Positions 39,501 to 50,452 of a stretch of DNA of 64,000 bases are shown here, piece by piece. The stretch lies in assembly GCF_965638725.1 (NCBI RefSeq), contig NC_134960.1:3784501-3848500 (forward strand). Direction: 5' to 3'. This DNA comes from Aptenodytes patagonicus (Eukaryota; Chordata; Aves; Sphenisciformes; Spheniscidae). The position numbers and the translations under genes are program-made. The notes beneath the pieces were generated by a model. The model was given only the letters and a program-made list of their open reading frames with translations, was not told where the DNA came from and made no database searches. The first letter of the stretch is position 1. Each line of letters starts with the position of its first letter.

Positions 39501-42500
39501 AACGATATTTAACGAGAAAGATTGGGTTTGAGGCTGTCATGAGGATAAGATGCACCAAAGGTTTGAACACAGTTGTTTGGATTTGTGGGGGGGAAGCGGG
39601 GGGGACGTGGACATTTGCTGTTATTTGGGAATGTTTTGATTGGTGTTTTGGCTGTTATGTAAGCTGAAATGGTTAAAAGACAAAGATTAGAAAAGTAAAA
39701 TTCAGTACCAGGAATGGGACCATTTATTGAAGACTGTATTTTTGCAGTATCTTTACTGGCATCCAAGTTCCATTTTACGATGGTTAAAACTGGAGATTTT
39801 GCTGGACTGCTATTTCAACAAGGGACTGTTTTTATAGTCTAGAGACTTACTACTATTCTGCATTGATTTAACTTCCGAATTCCTGCTTTCTACTAGGCTT
39901 TGTGGATTCTATGGATTAGTTGCCTGTTTGGGATATTTACCTTTCCTGAAGATACTTTATTTCGTTGAGAAGGATCTTAACATTCTGATACAGAGCCATC
40001 TAACAGCGATGGCAGATGTGTAAATGGTGTCTGTACTTCACGACTATAAAAGTAAAATTGATTCAATACAATGCTTATCTTGTAGGTCTTTCCATTCATA
40101 CTTTCCATGGGAACTTCTTCGTACGATCTACAGACTTGTTGTCATTACCCAATGTAAATCCCGATGCGGGATATGCTGTGCAAATGTCAGTAGAAGAGAG
40201 TCTTACCGATATGCAAGTTGTTTCTTTTCAGTCAGCTCTCCTGTACACATCCAGCAAAGGTAAGATATACAGGTAGCGTTAGCTGCATTAACAGTACAGT
40301 ATTCAGGTGCGTCTTTTTGTGTTCGTTTATCAGCTGCAATTCAGTTGCAGAAACTTACACCAACTATTTTATCCAATATCAAGTTCACAGCTGTGATGTG
40401 TTACTGCATGTTGTCGATGTTATTGCTTCTTCCAGACCAAGAAGTTTCTTGGGAAACTTAGTTCTGGTCTGAAAATAGGTGGACTTAACCCAGAAACTGA
40501 GAACTAACCGTTTTTAAATGCTACTGGAAATGGCCTGATTCACCACTTGTATGATAAATTAGATTAAATCTTAATTTGCTATTGAGTAAACAGTGGCATT
40601 TCTTGTATTGCTTCATAAAACCAAAGTTGTGTTTGGAGACTACAGTTTTCTTTTCTTACAGGTGAAAGACGAATTCGTGTCCACACTATGTGCTTACCTG
40701 TTGTAACAACACTGAGTGATGTCTACCTAGGGGCAGATGTACAAGCCATCACTGGGCTGTTAGCCAATATGGGTAAGCATGATAAGAGCTTGTCTGGATA
40801 CGTATGGATGATATCCCTAAAGCTCTGAGCAGTAATCCTCTGGGAAGTAACGTTAGAAGAAAAGAGTCTCTCTTTCTAAGAGTGCTTTGTAAGTTACAAA
40901 CCAAAGAGGTCTTTTTTTTAATGCTTGGCTTAGGTAAAGTATCAGTATAGTTGTGTGTAGTCACCTGGACTTAGTCTTAGTCTGGTGCATCATTGTGGGC
41001 CCCTGGCTTTTTTTCTGAATCACTTGTCTTGACTTCTATAGTGTAGTAAAAGCTTATTAAGATGCATGGAAGTATATGTTAAAATGAGAAAAGTTAACGT
41101 ATGTGACTGTATTTCTACCAAGGGAGGAAAAGCCTCTTATTTGAGCTTTGTGCTCTTTTTAGCTGTGGACCGATCAGTTTCTGCTACCTTGAGTGATGCT
41201 CGGGATGCCTTGGTCAATGCAGTGATAGATTCTTTATCTGCTTACCGTTCATCAGTCCTAAGCATTCAACAACCTGGTCTCATGGCCCCCTACTCCCTAC
41301 GGCTCTTTCCGCTTTATGTACTGGCACTCTTAAAACAGGTAAGAGTTAAAAGGAAGCCATGCAGGAGGATGATTGTCTGTTTGGCATGTCAACCTGAAGT
41401 AAAAGGACATTTCTTTGATGTACAAAATAGCATCTGTCTTCTCTTTCAGTATTTTTGTAGGACTCAAAATTGAGAAGTTGCTTGATTTAGATCGTTTCAT
41501 AAAACCAGTCTTCCTGCAATTTGCCATTAGACTACTGAGATATTTTACGGATTTGAGAACGGCCCTTCTTGCACAAAGTTCTCTCAAGATAACAATTCCA
41601 TTTCTCTGCGCCCCAGAATTTGATGACTAGGAAGGTCAATGTAGAACAAAGCCTATTTAATTGTTTCTCAGGCCTGGGCAGGTAATAGGTGATTTCACAG
41701 GTGGTGAATGTGTGGTTTTATCTTGGGAGTCTGTTATGTTGTGAAAAACAGAGGGATTTGAAGAATTTTATGGAGCAAATGTATCAGGGTAATAATGGAC
41801 AGGCCTTCTGCTCTTGCTTGCAGAGGAGAGCAACAGGGGATAGAGAAGATGTTTAAAGAATATCACTAAGGAGAATGATCTAGTTGACGAGTGGGAGTTT
41901 AGAAGTGTGTATAAAAACAAAAGTATAAGTGGTATAAGCAAGGGAATAGGAAAATATTAAAGACACTGACTAGTCTAGAGAATGTGGAAGGGTACTGGTA
42001 GAGTGTTTTTTCAAGAATCTAATTTTTGTGCATTTCTGGACATGTAGATCCACATAGCAGTTCAGTGTGGATTAAGAGAGCTAGCTGGCTGGCAAAGAGG
42101 TAGTTGGCTGGCTGTTCTTGCAAAAGGTTTAAAGCATTTCACAATATTTGCTCAAGGTAAGTATTTTTTGATTGGATTTCCCTGAGCTTATACTAGAAGT
42201 CATTTCAAGTGTTGGACAAGCTGCCTTTCTGTTCTAGAGAGAATTTTCGGATTCATACCTCTTGATAAGGAATTAACCAGCATGTTGCTACCAGCATGTT
42301 CATAATGACATTTGAGCTTTTTCATGTAGAAGACTGTGTAACTGTTTGACCCAGTCAAGTGGGAGGAGCGAGCCCTTGTTTCAGTTATAGCTGGGGTATT
42401 TTTGTCCCAGCAAGCCAGGACTATGTCTTTATTGTAATTCCAGAATTACCTAAGATTCTGTACATTGAAGCCAATTGTAAACGGCTCCAATATTTGTTCT

Positions 42501-45209
42501 TTCAAATTCCATCGAGTGGCATTTTTGAGGTGTATGTTAGAAGAGATATATTTCAAGATGCTTTCATCTCAGCTGTAGTGCTCACTGGAAAGGATTGATG
42601 GTGCAAGGTCACGGTAAGTTCTAGAACCCAGAAATGGGAATAAGGAGAATTGTATGATTTGTATGTGAAACACTGAAGAGAACTATGGAGAAGTAAAATA
42701 GCAGGGGTAAAGTACCATATTTTGAGAAAATACTTATGGCTCAACTCTAAGGCTTTTAAGTAAGTTAGAAATAAACAAGAGATGGTGTGCTAAATTCAGC
42801 TTATCTCACTTTGCTTTCACGGTCAAATTAAATGCCTGATTGTTTGCAGAAAGCATTTCAAACTGGGACGAACGCACGTTTAGATGAACGCATTTTTACC
42901 ATGTGTCAAGTGAAAAATCAGCCCCTTGTTTACCTCATGCTTATGACACATCCCAGTCTGTACAGAGTTGATAATCTCACAGATGAGGTGAGTATTTGCA
43001 TTGCTACATGGTCTGTTTGTCTGGTCCCAAAGATTTGTGTGCTGTGAAAATAAATTTGTGTTAAAAATCTCGCAAGTTTTCCACATTAAAGCTGCATAGC
43101 TAAAAATGACTGTTTCATATTTCCCCATTTGTTGCATTTATGCGTTTGTTATTTGGGATTGGACTGATGAATTCTGAAGAGAAGCTGTGCTCTGGCTATG
43201 GATGGATGGGGAAGGTTTTTTCTAACTTTTTTCACTTTTTGCCTTGTGTCATTATCTTGCACTATAAATCACATGTACATAAAGACAGTGTAATGTATGT
43301 TTTAACTTTTTGTCCCTCTGTAGCTTCCTTTATTTTAAAATGTCAAAGTAGTTCTGTGAACAGTGAGAGAATGTTTATGTGAGAGCCTGACTAATTTTAG
43401 AAATCACATCTTTTGTACATAAGAAATCTGATATTCCAGTTCTAGAACTAATTAACTAAGATTAAGTTGATGAAATACGCCCTCTCTAAATAAAACATTA
43501 AGAGATTTATTAGTAAATTATGCACTTGAAGTATGACTTGAACTAAACTGAGGAAAAGGGTCCACCTTCAGTATTCAGTGTAATACATCCTATTCTTATT
43601 TAACCTTCTGTTCTTCTGCCTGTTTCAATGCATCAAGATGTGAACCACTGTTTTTCTTTTTGCTTTTTCCGTTAGGGAGCTCTTAACATAAATGATAGAA
43701 CTATACCTCAGCCACCCATTCTCCAGCTGTCAGTGGAGAAGTTGAGTAGGGATGGTGCTTACCTTATGGACGCTGGCTCTGTAAGTTGCGTGGTGGTGGT
43801 GATTTTAAAAAGTATCCAAATTTACTTGATGCGTTCTTTCTGAGAACTCAAAATGTGTAGGAGACTCCTGAGGTGTGGTTTTGCATTGGATTAATGTTGT
43901 TATTGCTGGGTATCTTTCAGGTAATGTTTCTGTGGATTGGGAAGAACTGCGGGCAGAGCTTTATCAGCCAAGTCCTTGGAGTTCCAAATTATGGCTCGAT
44001 ACCGCAGAACATGGTACGTGCTCGCTTTGCTGTACACCAGGTGTACAATGCCGCCAGAACATTATTTTCACGAGAACTAAAATACCACTAGTCAAATATT
44101 AGCCCTTTAGTTAATAATAACTATAAATCCAGATTCAGGGAAAGAAAAAATTTCTATTGCCTCTCTTGGAGTTTCTCCAGACTAAAACTTTATAGATTTT
44201 CCCATGAAAGCACAGAAGCACAGTAAGAAGAGGCTGGCAATGGTTAAGTTTCTCAGAACTGTGGGAGCAGACTGAGAATACCTGGGAATAGTAAGGACAG
44301 TGGGTTAGTGGGAAATCCTTCGGTTTCTTCAGTGAAACAGGTATCGATCACAGCTCAGTCATCACTGTTCTGATAGCCAATTGCTTTTACCGGTTTAGTG
44401 CATTTGACTGTTTCAAGCCCTTTCAAAGGAGGCTAGTCTAAAACTATACATCACAAAACTATCTGTCTGGGTTTCCTTTATACCTGATTAGGATAGAGTT
44501 GGGCTATTTTAAGTGTTCCTTTTACTGTTTTTTTTCTGAAAAATATCATGCATGTATTTTTGATACCCTTTGCCTCTTAGACACATCTCCCAGAACTTGA
44601 AACTGCAGAATCCATCAGAACAATAGCTTTCATTTCTTGGCTGAGAGAACAGAGACCTTTCTTTCCTATACTATATATAATAAAGTAAGTGGTTTTTAAC
44701 AGTCTTTGTGCTTCTTTAGGGACCTCTTAACAATACATATTTGGATATCATACACTGAACTTTCTTAATGGAAGTTTTAACAATGGTGAATGCTGTGCAT
44801 AACAGATTTGACAACAGATATGACTTGTTACGAGTTGTCTCCGATTAGAATTTCCACAGACTAAAAAAGACTAAATGTCACAGAACAATCTTTAGTTAAT
44901 GGCAGATAAATGAAGTAAATGCTGATAAGTGCATTTGTTGGGATTAATCACAAGGGCTATTTGAGATCCTCTTTTCATATGTCCTTAAGCTCTTGAAATA
45001 TCTTGCCACTTGACCTGTAACTTTATTAATGCATTGCACTGTAGATCTTGGCAAATATTTATTTCACTCAAACACTTATATTTTCATTTTTAAGGGACGA
45101 CAGTCCATTGAAATCAAGTTTTCTGCAAAATATGATTGAAGACAGAACAGAATCAGCCTTATCTTACTATGAATTCCTCCTTCATATACAGCAGCAAGTG
45201 AATAAATGA
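21574..45209 (+). CDS. SEC24A: SEC24A, COPII coat cargo-adaptor subunit
   Basis: SEC24A pairs with SEC23 in the inner COPII coat and selects cargo for export from the ER. Twenty-three coding exons join in frame to 1,103 residues (human 1,093). Residues 1 to about 335 are a Pro/Ser/Gly/Gln-rich disordered region, the most divergent part. A zinc finger follows with Cys441, Cys444, Cys462 and Cys465 (CRSC and CNLC). The trunk domain (about 505-745), beta-sandwich, helical domain and gelsolin-like domain (about 970-1045) are well conserved, ending in a QQQVNK-like tail. Conserved stretches such as LFRCTLTNIPQ, VYLFVFDVSHNA and SAYRSSVLS identify the SEC24A/B branch, and human SEC24A is the closest I recall. 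The start ATG at 21574 has a good context (GCCATGG). The gene lies head-to-head with SAR1B. Confidence 0.97.
22032..22096. repeat. G13 run and C20 run
   Basis: A run of 13 G and a run of 20 C are separated by 32 bases just inside SEC24A intron 1. They are complementary and could pair, or either strand could form quadruplex or i-motif structures. Run lengths in such tracts are also prone to sequencing error. Confidence 0.85.
24371..24446 (+). repeat. 28-base direct repeat, two copies
   Basis: The 28-base unit beginning GTTATGTAGGTGG occurs perfectly at 24371-24398 and 24419-24446, separated by 20 bases. This is a local duplication inside SEC24A intron 1. Confidence 0.9.
25831..25862 (+). repeat. 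16-base tandem duplication
   Basis: Two perfect adjacent copies of TCTCCAAGCTAATCTC lie in SEC24A intron 1. This is a simple replication-slippage duplication. Confidence 0.9.
28684..28720. repeat. AT-rich palindrome pair in SEC24A intron 2
   Basis: A near-perfect 19-base palindrome (arms ATTTGTTAT and ATAACAAAT around a single C) overlaps a second hairpin (AATATCAT and ATGATATT around a five-base loop). Both lie in an AT-rich tract with further TTGTTAT copies just upstream. Confidence 0.8.
31575..31617 (+). other. Nested hairpin in SEC24A intron 3
   Basis: Two perfect seven-base stems with four-base loops touch each other: CTTCCTC/GAGGAAG at 31575-31592 and AAGTGTC/GACACTT at 31593-31610. 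Alternatively GGAAG at 31588-31592 pairs with CTTCC at 31613-31617 to extend the second stem to 12 base pairs with a two-base bulge. The alternative pairings exclude each other, so the RNA could switch between them. No function is known. Confidence 0.6.
36854..36915 (+). repeat. 31-base tandem duplication
   Basis: Two perfect adjacent 31-base copies beginning TAATCAAGCTGTTGCAG lie in the SEC24A intron after exon 10, close to a T tract and an A tract. It looks like a recent local duplication. Confidence 0.92.
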
Positions 45210-45528
45210 AACACTAGCCTTTGGCTCACTTCTTTTGAGGAAAGATTTTGCGGTAAAGAACAGTTGTGCTTGTAATATCTTCATTAAATCTGTGGCCTGA
45301 GGCAGTTGATGAGAAGTTCTCACTGTGATTTCAACAAACTAAAGCAAATAAAGGACCACATCTGAGAATCAAATGTGCAACTACATAATATTGTACCTTA
45401 AAAAAATCAAACTATTGGAACTGGTTGAGCACCTTTAATTTGCTGCAAATCATGTTTTTACTGTAAGTAGCTGCAGCATGAAGTACATTTACAAAGGCAA
45501 TACTGAAAAGGCGAAATACATTTTGTAA

Positions 45529-45534
45529 AATAAA
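45529..45534 (+). terminator. SEC24A: Proximal SEC24A poly(A) signal
   Basis: An AATAAA hexamer lies 320 bases after the stop and is followed by a TTCTTTGTTGTT tract and then a T9 run, typical downstream elements. It is a good candidate for a short mRNA form. Confidence 0.6.
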
Positions 45535-48154
45535 GAGTTCTTTGTTGTTCAAAATGTATATTTCTGTAACTTTGCTTTTTTTTTTTTGCTGCTAGATATA
45601 AAACCTCACAACACTGATCATGATTTGCAGGGAAATTCTTTCTAAGTGCACCCAGTGATTACAGACAGAACATCTCAATGTTCAACTTAATGCTTAAAGT
45701 AGCAATGAACAACTGTTCATTGTGAAACGAACAAATACTTTATGAAGCGTAGAATCCAGTGCTTGGATTGGATTATGGCTAATAGGACTAAAGGTAAGCT
45801 TAACCTGGACAAGATGGCTGAATTTGTTAAAGCTTTTAATAAGTCAGTATTCTAATTAAAAAATAGAGTGGGAGGAGCGGGCCCTATATGAGACCCATTT
45901 TAAAAAGTCAGTGGCTGAGTCAGCGGCAAAAGTAGACTTAGGCAGATGGCAAGCTTTGTTTTTCTTCAGTAAAATAAATAGTTTTAATTTCAGTTTGTGA
46001 ATGGTGTAGGGAGGGGAAGGGCAAGGAAGGTTATCTCAGATTTTTTCGTTTACGTTTAGTAGGCTTTTGGCTCTTGTTTACATTAACTGAATGTTAGGCC
46101 CCTAAAATCTAGTGTTTTTCTGAAGCGAGTTTGTATGACGGCACTTCAAACCTTATGTTTGGAGACAACATTGAATATTCTGACATTAAAATTGGAAAAG
46201 AAATTATTTTTCCAAAGACAAAAATATTATATCGTGTTTAAAGATTTGTTTATGGTTTGAGACACGCTTGAAGCTTTCAAAAATTTTTTTTTACTGCAGC
46301 TGTGTAATGAGCCTAGGTCCAAAGCCAGTGTGCACCAAATAAAAGCTTTAAATACACTCTCAGATCCCTGCCAGAGCTACAGATGGAAGTTGACATTGGA
46401 CTTGAAGTGAAAATTTATATACAAAAATATTTAAATCATTTTATAAAGGTGTATTGATAATTGTTCTGTTTTGGAGATTAAGCTATCATTGATAGCTACC
46501 AAGGTAAAGATTATTTAAGTTACTGTATCCCTATGCCTGTGGAAGTGTTTCATACGGAAAAATCTTGGTTTGCTTTTTTGTTTAATAGTGGTAAACGTAA
46601 AGGTCTTGCAAAACCTACTTCCTGGGGCAAGTAACTTGAACAGGTGAAACACTTATAAGTGGTCAAACATGTACTGTGATTAGGCTAGTTAACTTACATT
46701 TTGTGATACAAATGTCAAAGGACATCATAGGGTAATCATTTGCTACCATTTCAGGCTGTAGCTGCACGTGATTGTCAGGAGTTGCCTTACTTCAGGGGAG
46801 GAGTTTCTTTGGGGAAATTGTCCTTGTTGCTTGAGCACAAGAAGCTAAAGTTCAGAACAACGTCTAAAATAGCATGAAAAGACTATTACAGAACCAATTT
46901 AAGCTTCCCTGTCTGCTGTCTCCATAGCAAACAGTATATTTACTTGAACAGCTTTTCAGAGAATTGCACAGTTTCTAGTCATAGTGAAGAGGGTTTTTTA
47001 AGTTTTGACAGTCTGATTTTCATCCAGGGGAAAGGGGTCTCTTCATTTAAATCATAAATGGAAGCTATGCACTTGCATAGGTTATGACTTAAAACTTGTG
47101 TTTTGGATATATTATCACTCAGATGTTGAAAATCATCCTTGCATCTAACAGCCCACCCAAAGTCTGTTTCTTACTATGACTGTATTTTGCTACTATATCC
47201 CTTATTTTTTTTAAAAACATAAATGTTGGAGATGGCTTCATTGCTTTATGTACACCAGACTAATGGCTAAAGATGTCAGTCTTTGTGGCAATTAACAACT
47301 TTGAATTGGAGTCCCTAAGTTTTACAGAGCAAAATATTATAAACAAGAATCAGATGAACCCTCTTGGAGTTCTCTTCACTTTGGAAGAAATTCTGTATTG
47401 AACTTCGTTAGTTTATTCCCTCGCAGTGGGAAAAGCCTGCTGGTTCACCTTGTATTGCTGTAAGGGCAATACAGGACAGATGAACACACAAACTACCTAT
47501 GATGTGTCATTTTTACCTACAACTGAAAAGTGAGGACGCTGAAGATGAACTGCAAAAAATAGGCAAGAGTGGCTCTGGTACTTAGATCTCAGCACGACAA
47601 CTCTACCACTGCAAATGTACTCTATTTTTCTAGTTGAAGACTTTTTTTTTTTAAACTATTTCTGTATTTGACACATTAGTGTTCAGCCAACATTGTTACC
47701 ATCCATTTTACTTTGCTTTCATTATTGTTTTTAATTTAATATATTTGAGTCTAAGTCCACATAGACTGTGCTGCAATAACTAGAATGATTCACTTTTATT
47801 TAGAAATAGTTTCTTAACAGAATTTAATCAAAGATGCAGAATGGCTGTTAAATAAGGGACCATTAAATGTGATTTTAAGGTTCTGTTTACTATTATGGAT
47901 GTAATCCTTATATAGTAAATTTAATTTTGTAAAGTAGTGTATAATATTGTAATATTAAATCTTTGTTTTCTGAACTCAAACATTTGATCTTTAGTATGAA
48001 GTTATAAATCTTCCCCCTTCTGAATTTGAGACAGGATTTACTTGTCCTCCTTTTTACAGTTTGTAATTTTCACTGTTTTATTCCTGTAAAAAGTCATTTG
48101 TAACACATGCAAATGCTTATTTTATCTGTGCTAATTTATCAGATTTGGCTACTC

Positions 48155-48160
48155 AATAAA
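48155..48160 (+). terminator. SEC24A: Distal SEC24A poly(A) signal candidate
   Basis: An AATAAA hexamer in an AT-rich context lies about 2.95 kb after the stop. It is the last plausible plus-strand signal before sequence composition changes towards the CAMLG promoter. Confidence 0.45.
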
Positions 48161-48180
48161 ATTAATTGAAAACTCATGCA

Positions 48181-50030
48181 AGTCCATCAGCCCTTTCTTA
48201 TAAATAGAGTAATGTATTTGACCAATCGAGATAAATACCATGTACCAACAAGTGATAAATTCTACTTTTAGCTAAAATGTAATATTTAGGTGATACATAC
48301 TGAGAGGGAATTTGAGAAAATTAGTTCCAGCTGACTCAAACTTTACTTCTGTCACTGGCATTTTTTGTCCCTCCACAGCATCTCTGTCAGTCAGCATTGT
48401 TATTCAGTCCTACCTTGGGGTTTGTTCTTCCACTAATTCCGCAGTGGTGCTGTACCCCACCGTGTGGTGCCCTGCCATCTGGCTGGAAGCTGGTCTCAAG
48501 AGCCAGCTGACATTGGTTGGAATTTAGCCTTCAGCAGTGTTCTCAAGATGGTGATCAATTTTATTGTAGGTAATCCTATATCTTCATTTAACATCCTACT
48601 TTTTCAACACCTTTTTGTAGAAGTCATTCCATCTTATGCTTGCCAATTTTTTTATGAGCTGTCACCACTGCTGCTTCTGGTTCATCATATATAAGTTAAT
48701 GCATGAGCTCGGTACTTTGACCTCTGTATTTAACAGTTTTTGAATACAGAATTCTATCATTCTCTAAATCACTTAGTATCATAGAAATATTAATGGGACT
48801 TGCCAGCACAAAGTTTTTCCCCCATACATGTAACAATCTCTGTCCTGCTGCTGCTGAATTTTACCACTCTCGCTGTGGCTCGGCATTCAACGGGCAGCCA
48901 TCCTAGCGCTGGTCTTCGGAAGTCCAAATACAGGCTCTTGAAGCTGTGTCCTGCTTCAGATTGAAGTGCCTGTGGTGCAGTCTGTGAATTAAGGAGTGCA
49001 AGTTGTTCAGTGTCAAGGATGTTGAAGGTAATTCGTTTGAAGTATTGATGGAAAGTATCCACGTCACTGTCTTCATTTGGTTTGGCTTTCAGGTACTTTG
49101 CTATGCGTGTTAGCTATGTGAATGTTCAGCTAAGGGAAGAATACTGTGGCCCAGTTTTATCTCCTTTTGTCACACAAGTAGAGGTGTGATGGACTTTTAA
49201 TTGTACATAAATATGAATATTATGCCAACTATCTTGCTAGAAATAACTGAAGATGCGCTCTGTTATGGTAATTCTGGAATCCTTGAGAGGTCCTTGTTCC
49301 CTTGTTTTTTCCGCAGTATGCATAGTCAATCCCTTCAGCTGCTTATAGTGTTAACAGTGCAGCGACACTACGCTGGGAATACGATTTTGGAAGCTGACCT
49401 GTGCTGCCTAACCGTCCCCTAGAAGGCATTTCCCTATGCTGTGTATCCCTTTCACGTACACGTAAAAACATCTGGGTGCTGGCATTCCAATAAACAGCAT
49501 ATTCTCTTCCCTCATTTGGAGCGTGCCCAGGTGTGACAAATTAACTGCCTAAATTCAGCTATACAGCAGCACTCGAAGCTTTTCTGACAGAAAAATCTCA
49601 AAGCCTGGCACCGCGCTCCGCCTCAGCGCGCTCATCTGTTCTGTGTGAGGAGCGCAACGGGGGTTTGCACTTCGTAGTATAAACACTCTGTGCTGGAAAT
49701 TAAACAGCTCCGTGAACTTTGCCTTGTGAGCACCTCTGATGTTCTGCTGCTTTTGTATGATCACAATTTTAACTGCTGTTTTTCTAGTTACAGAGCGTTA
49801 CTACTTTGGTTAGAAACATGAACGTTCACTTATTCTAATACTTTAAGTTTCTATGCAGAACACCGCTTTCAGCTCTCTGTATGATAAGGAAAATGTTACC
49901 ATCCTGTACTAGTTTTTATATTGCACTGTTAAGCACTCTTTCCTCGCCGAACGCAAGGTGCATTTGCCAGGTTTACTGAAACCAGAGTTTTAAGCAAACT
50001 AAGGAAGGAGCTGGCCAGCGCTGGCGCTCA
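48181..50030. other. SEC24A-CAMLG intergenic stretch
   Basis: No gene, RNA or mobile element is recognised here. Short open frames on both strands do not resemble any family. GC content rises slightly after 49.5 kb as the CAMLG CpG island is approached. Confidence 0.75.
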
Positions 50031-50452
50031 GAGCGTGAAGTTACGTCACTGCTGGTTTGCTTGTCCTATAGGCATCCCAAAATCCTCACCCCGGCTGAAG
50101 CTGTCAGTCAGGTTTCCGTCAGCGCGGCGTCTCCCCCGCCGCCACCTCATCCCCCGCGGGGCCGGCACCGCCCCGCGGCCATCGCCCCCTCCTTCCCTCC
50201 CTTCCCGCCTTTCGCGCCGCGATGTCACTTCCGAGGTCGGAGCGGCCATCTTCAGTGCGGGCACCGTACCGCCAGGGAGCACGGCGCGCGAAGGGCTCTC
50301 CCGACGCGGCCCCCCCCCGCCCCGTTTTTCTGCCCTTAGGCAAGATGGCGGCGCTTGCTTCAGCGGCGGGAAGCGGGGCGGTGCTGGCGCCTGCGCGCTG
50401 GGCGGCCCCATTGTGCGGCGCTGCGGTAGCACCGCGGCCTTTTCTGCCGGGG
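50031..50452 (+). promoter_or_regulatory. CAMLG: CAMLG CpG-island promoter and 5' UTR
   Basis: CpG-rich DNA carries ordered motifs: TTACGTCA (CRE/ATF-like, 50041-50048), CACTTCCG (reverse ETS, 50226-50233), GGCCATCTT (reverse YY1, 50244-50252), AAGATGGCGGC (a strong YY1 match, 50342-50352) and a GCGCCTGCGC segment near 50387. YY1 sites of this kind usually sit at or just after the transcription start, which would place the start around 50.2-50.35 kb. There is no clear TATA box. Confidence 0.75.

Larger units (their letters stand above)
21574..45209 (+). other. SEC24A: SEC24A coding exon map
   Basis: The coding segments are 21574-21646, 27214-27735, 30100-30267, 31938-32015, 32333-32499, 33097-33269, 34296-34398, 35226-35352, 35710-35819, 36216-36328, 37024-37142, 37782-37837, 38155-38361, 38672-38792, 39402-39560, 40086-40259, 40662-40772, 41163-41338, 42850-42987, 43676-43780, 43921-44013, 44581-44684 and 45095-45209. 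All introns are GT-AG. The segments sum to 3,312 nt and keep phase at every junction. Exons 2-4 and 15-17 are phase 1-1 and divisible by three, as are exons 13 and 19-21 in phase 0. The donors after exon 13 (GTTAGA) and exon 15 (GTTTGA) are weak compared with the rest. Confidence 0.93.
45210..48180 (+). other. SEC24A: SEC24A 3' UTR
   Basis: This AT-rich non-coding stretch follows the SEC24A stop. Plus-strand AATAAA signals lie at 45529-45534, 46338-46343 and 48155-48160. The first would give a short UTR of about 350 bases and the last one of about 3 kb. No open frame of note occurs through most of it, which fits a long UTR. The distal end is inferred from the last signal. Confidence 0.6.

Noticed and set aside
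39248-39667. 139-codon frame around SEC24A exon 15
   Set aside because: Only 39402-39560 is exon. The rest is flanking intron that happens to lack stops.
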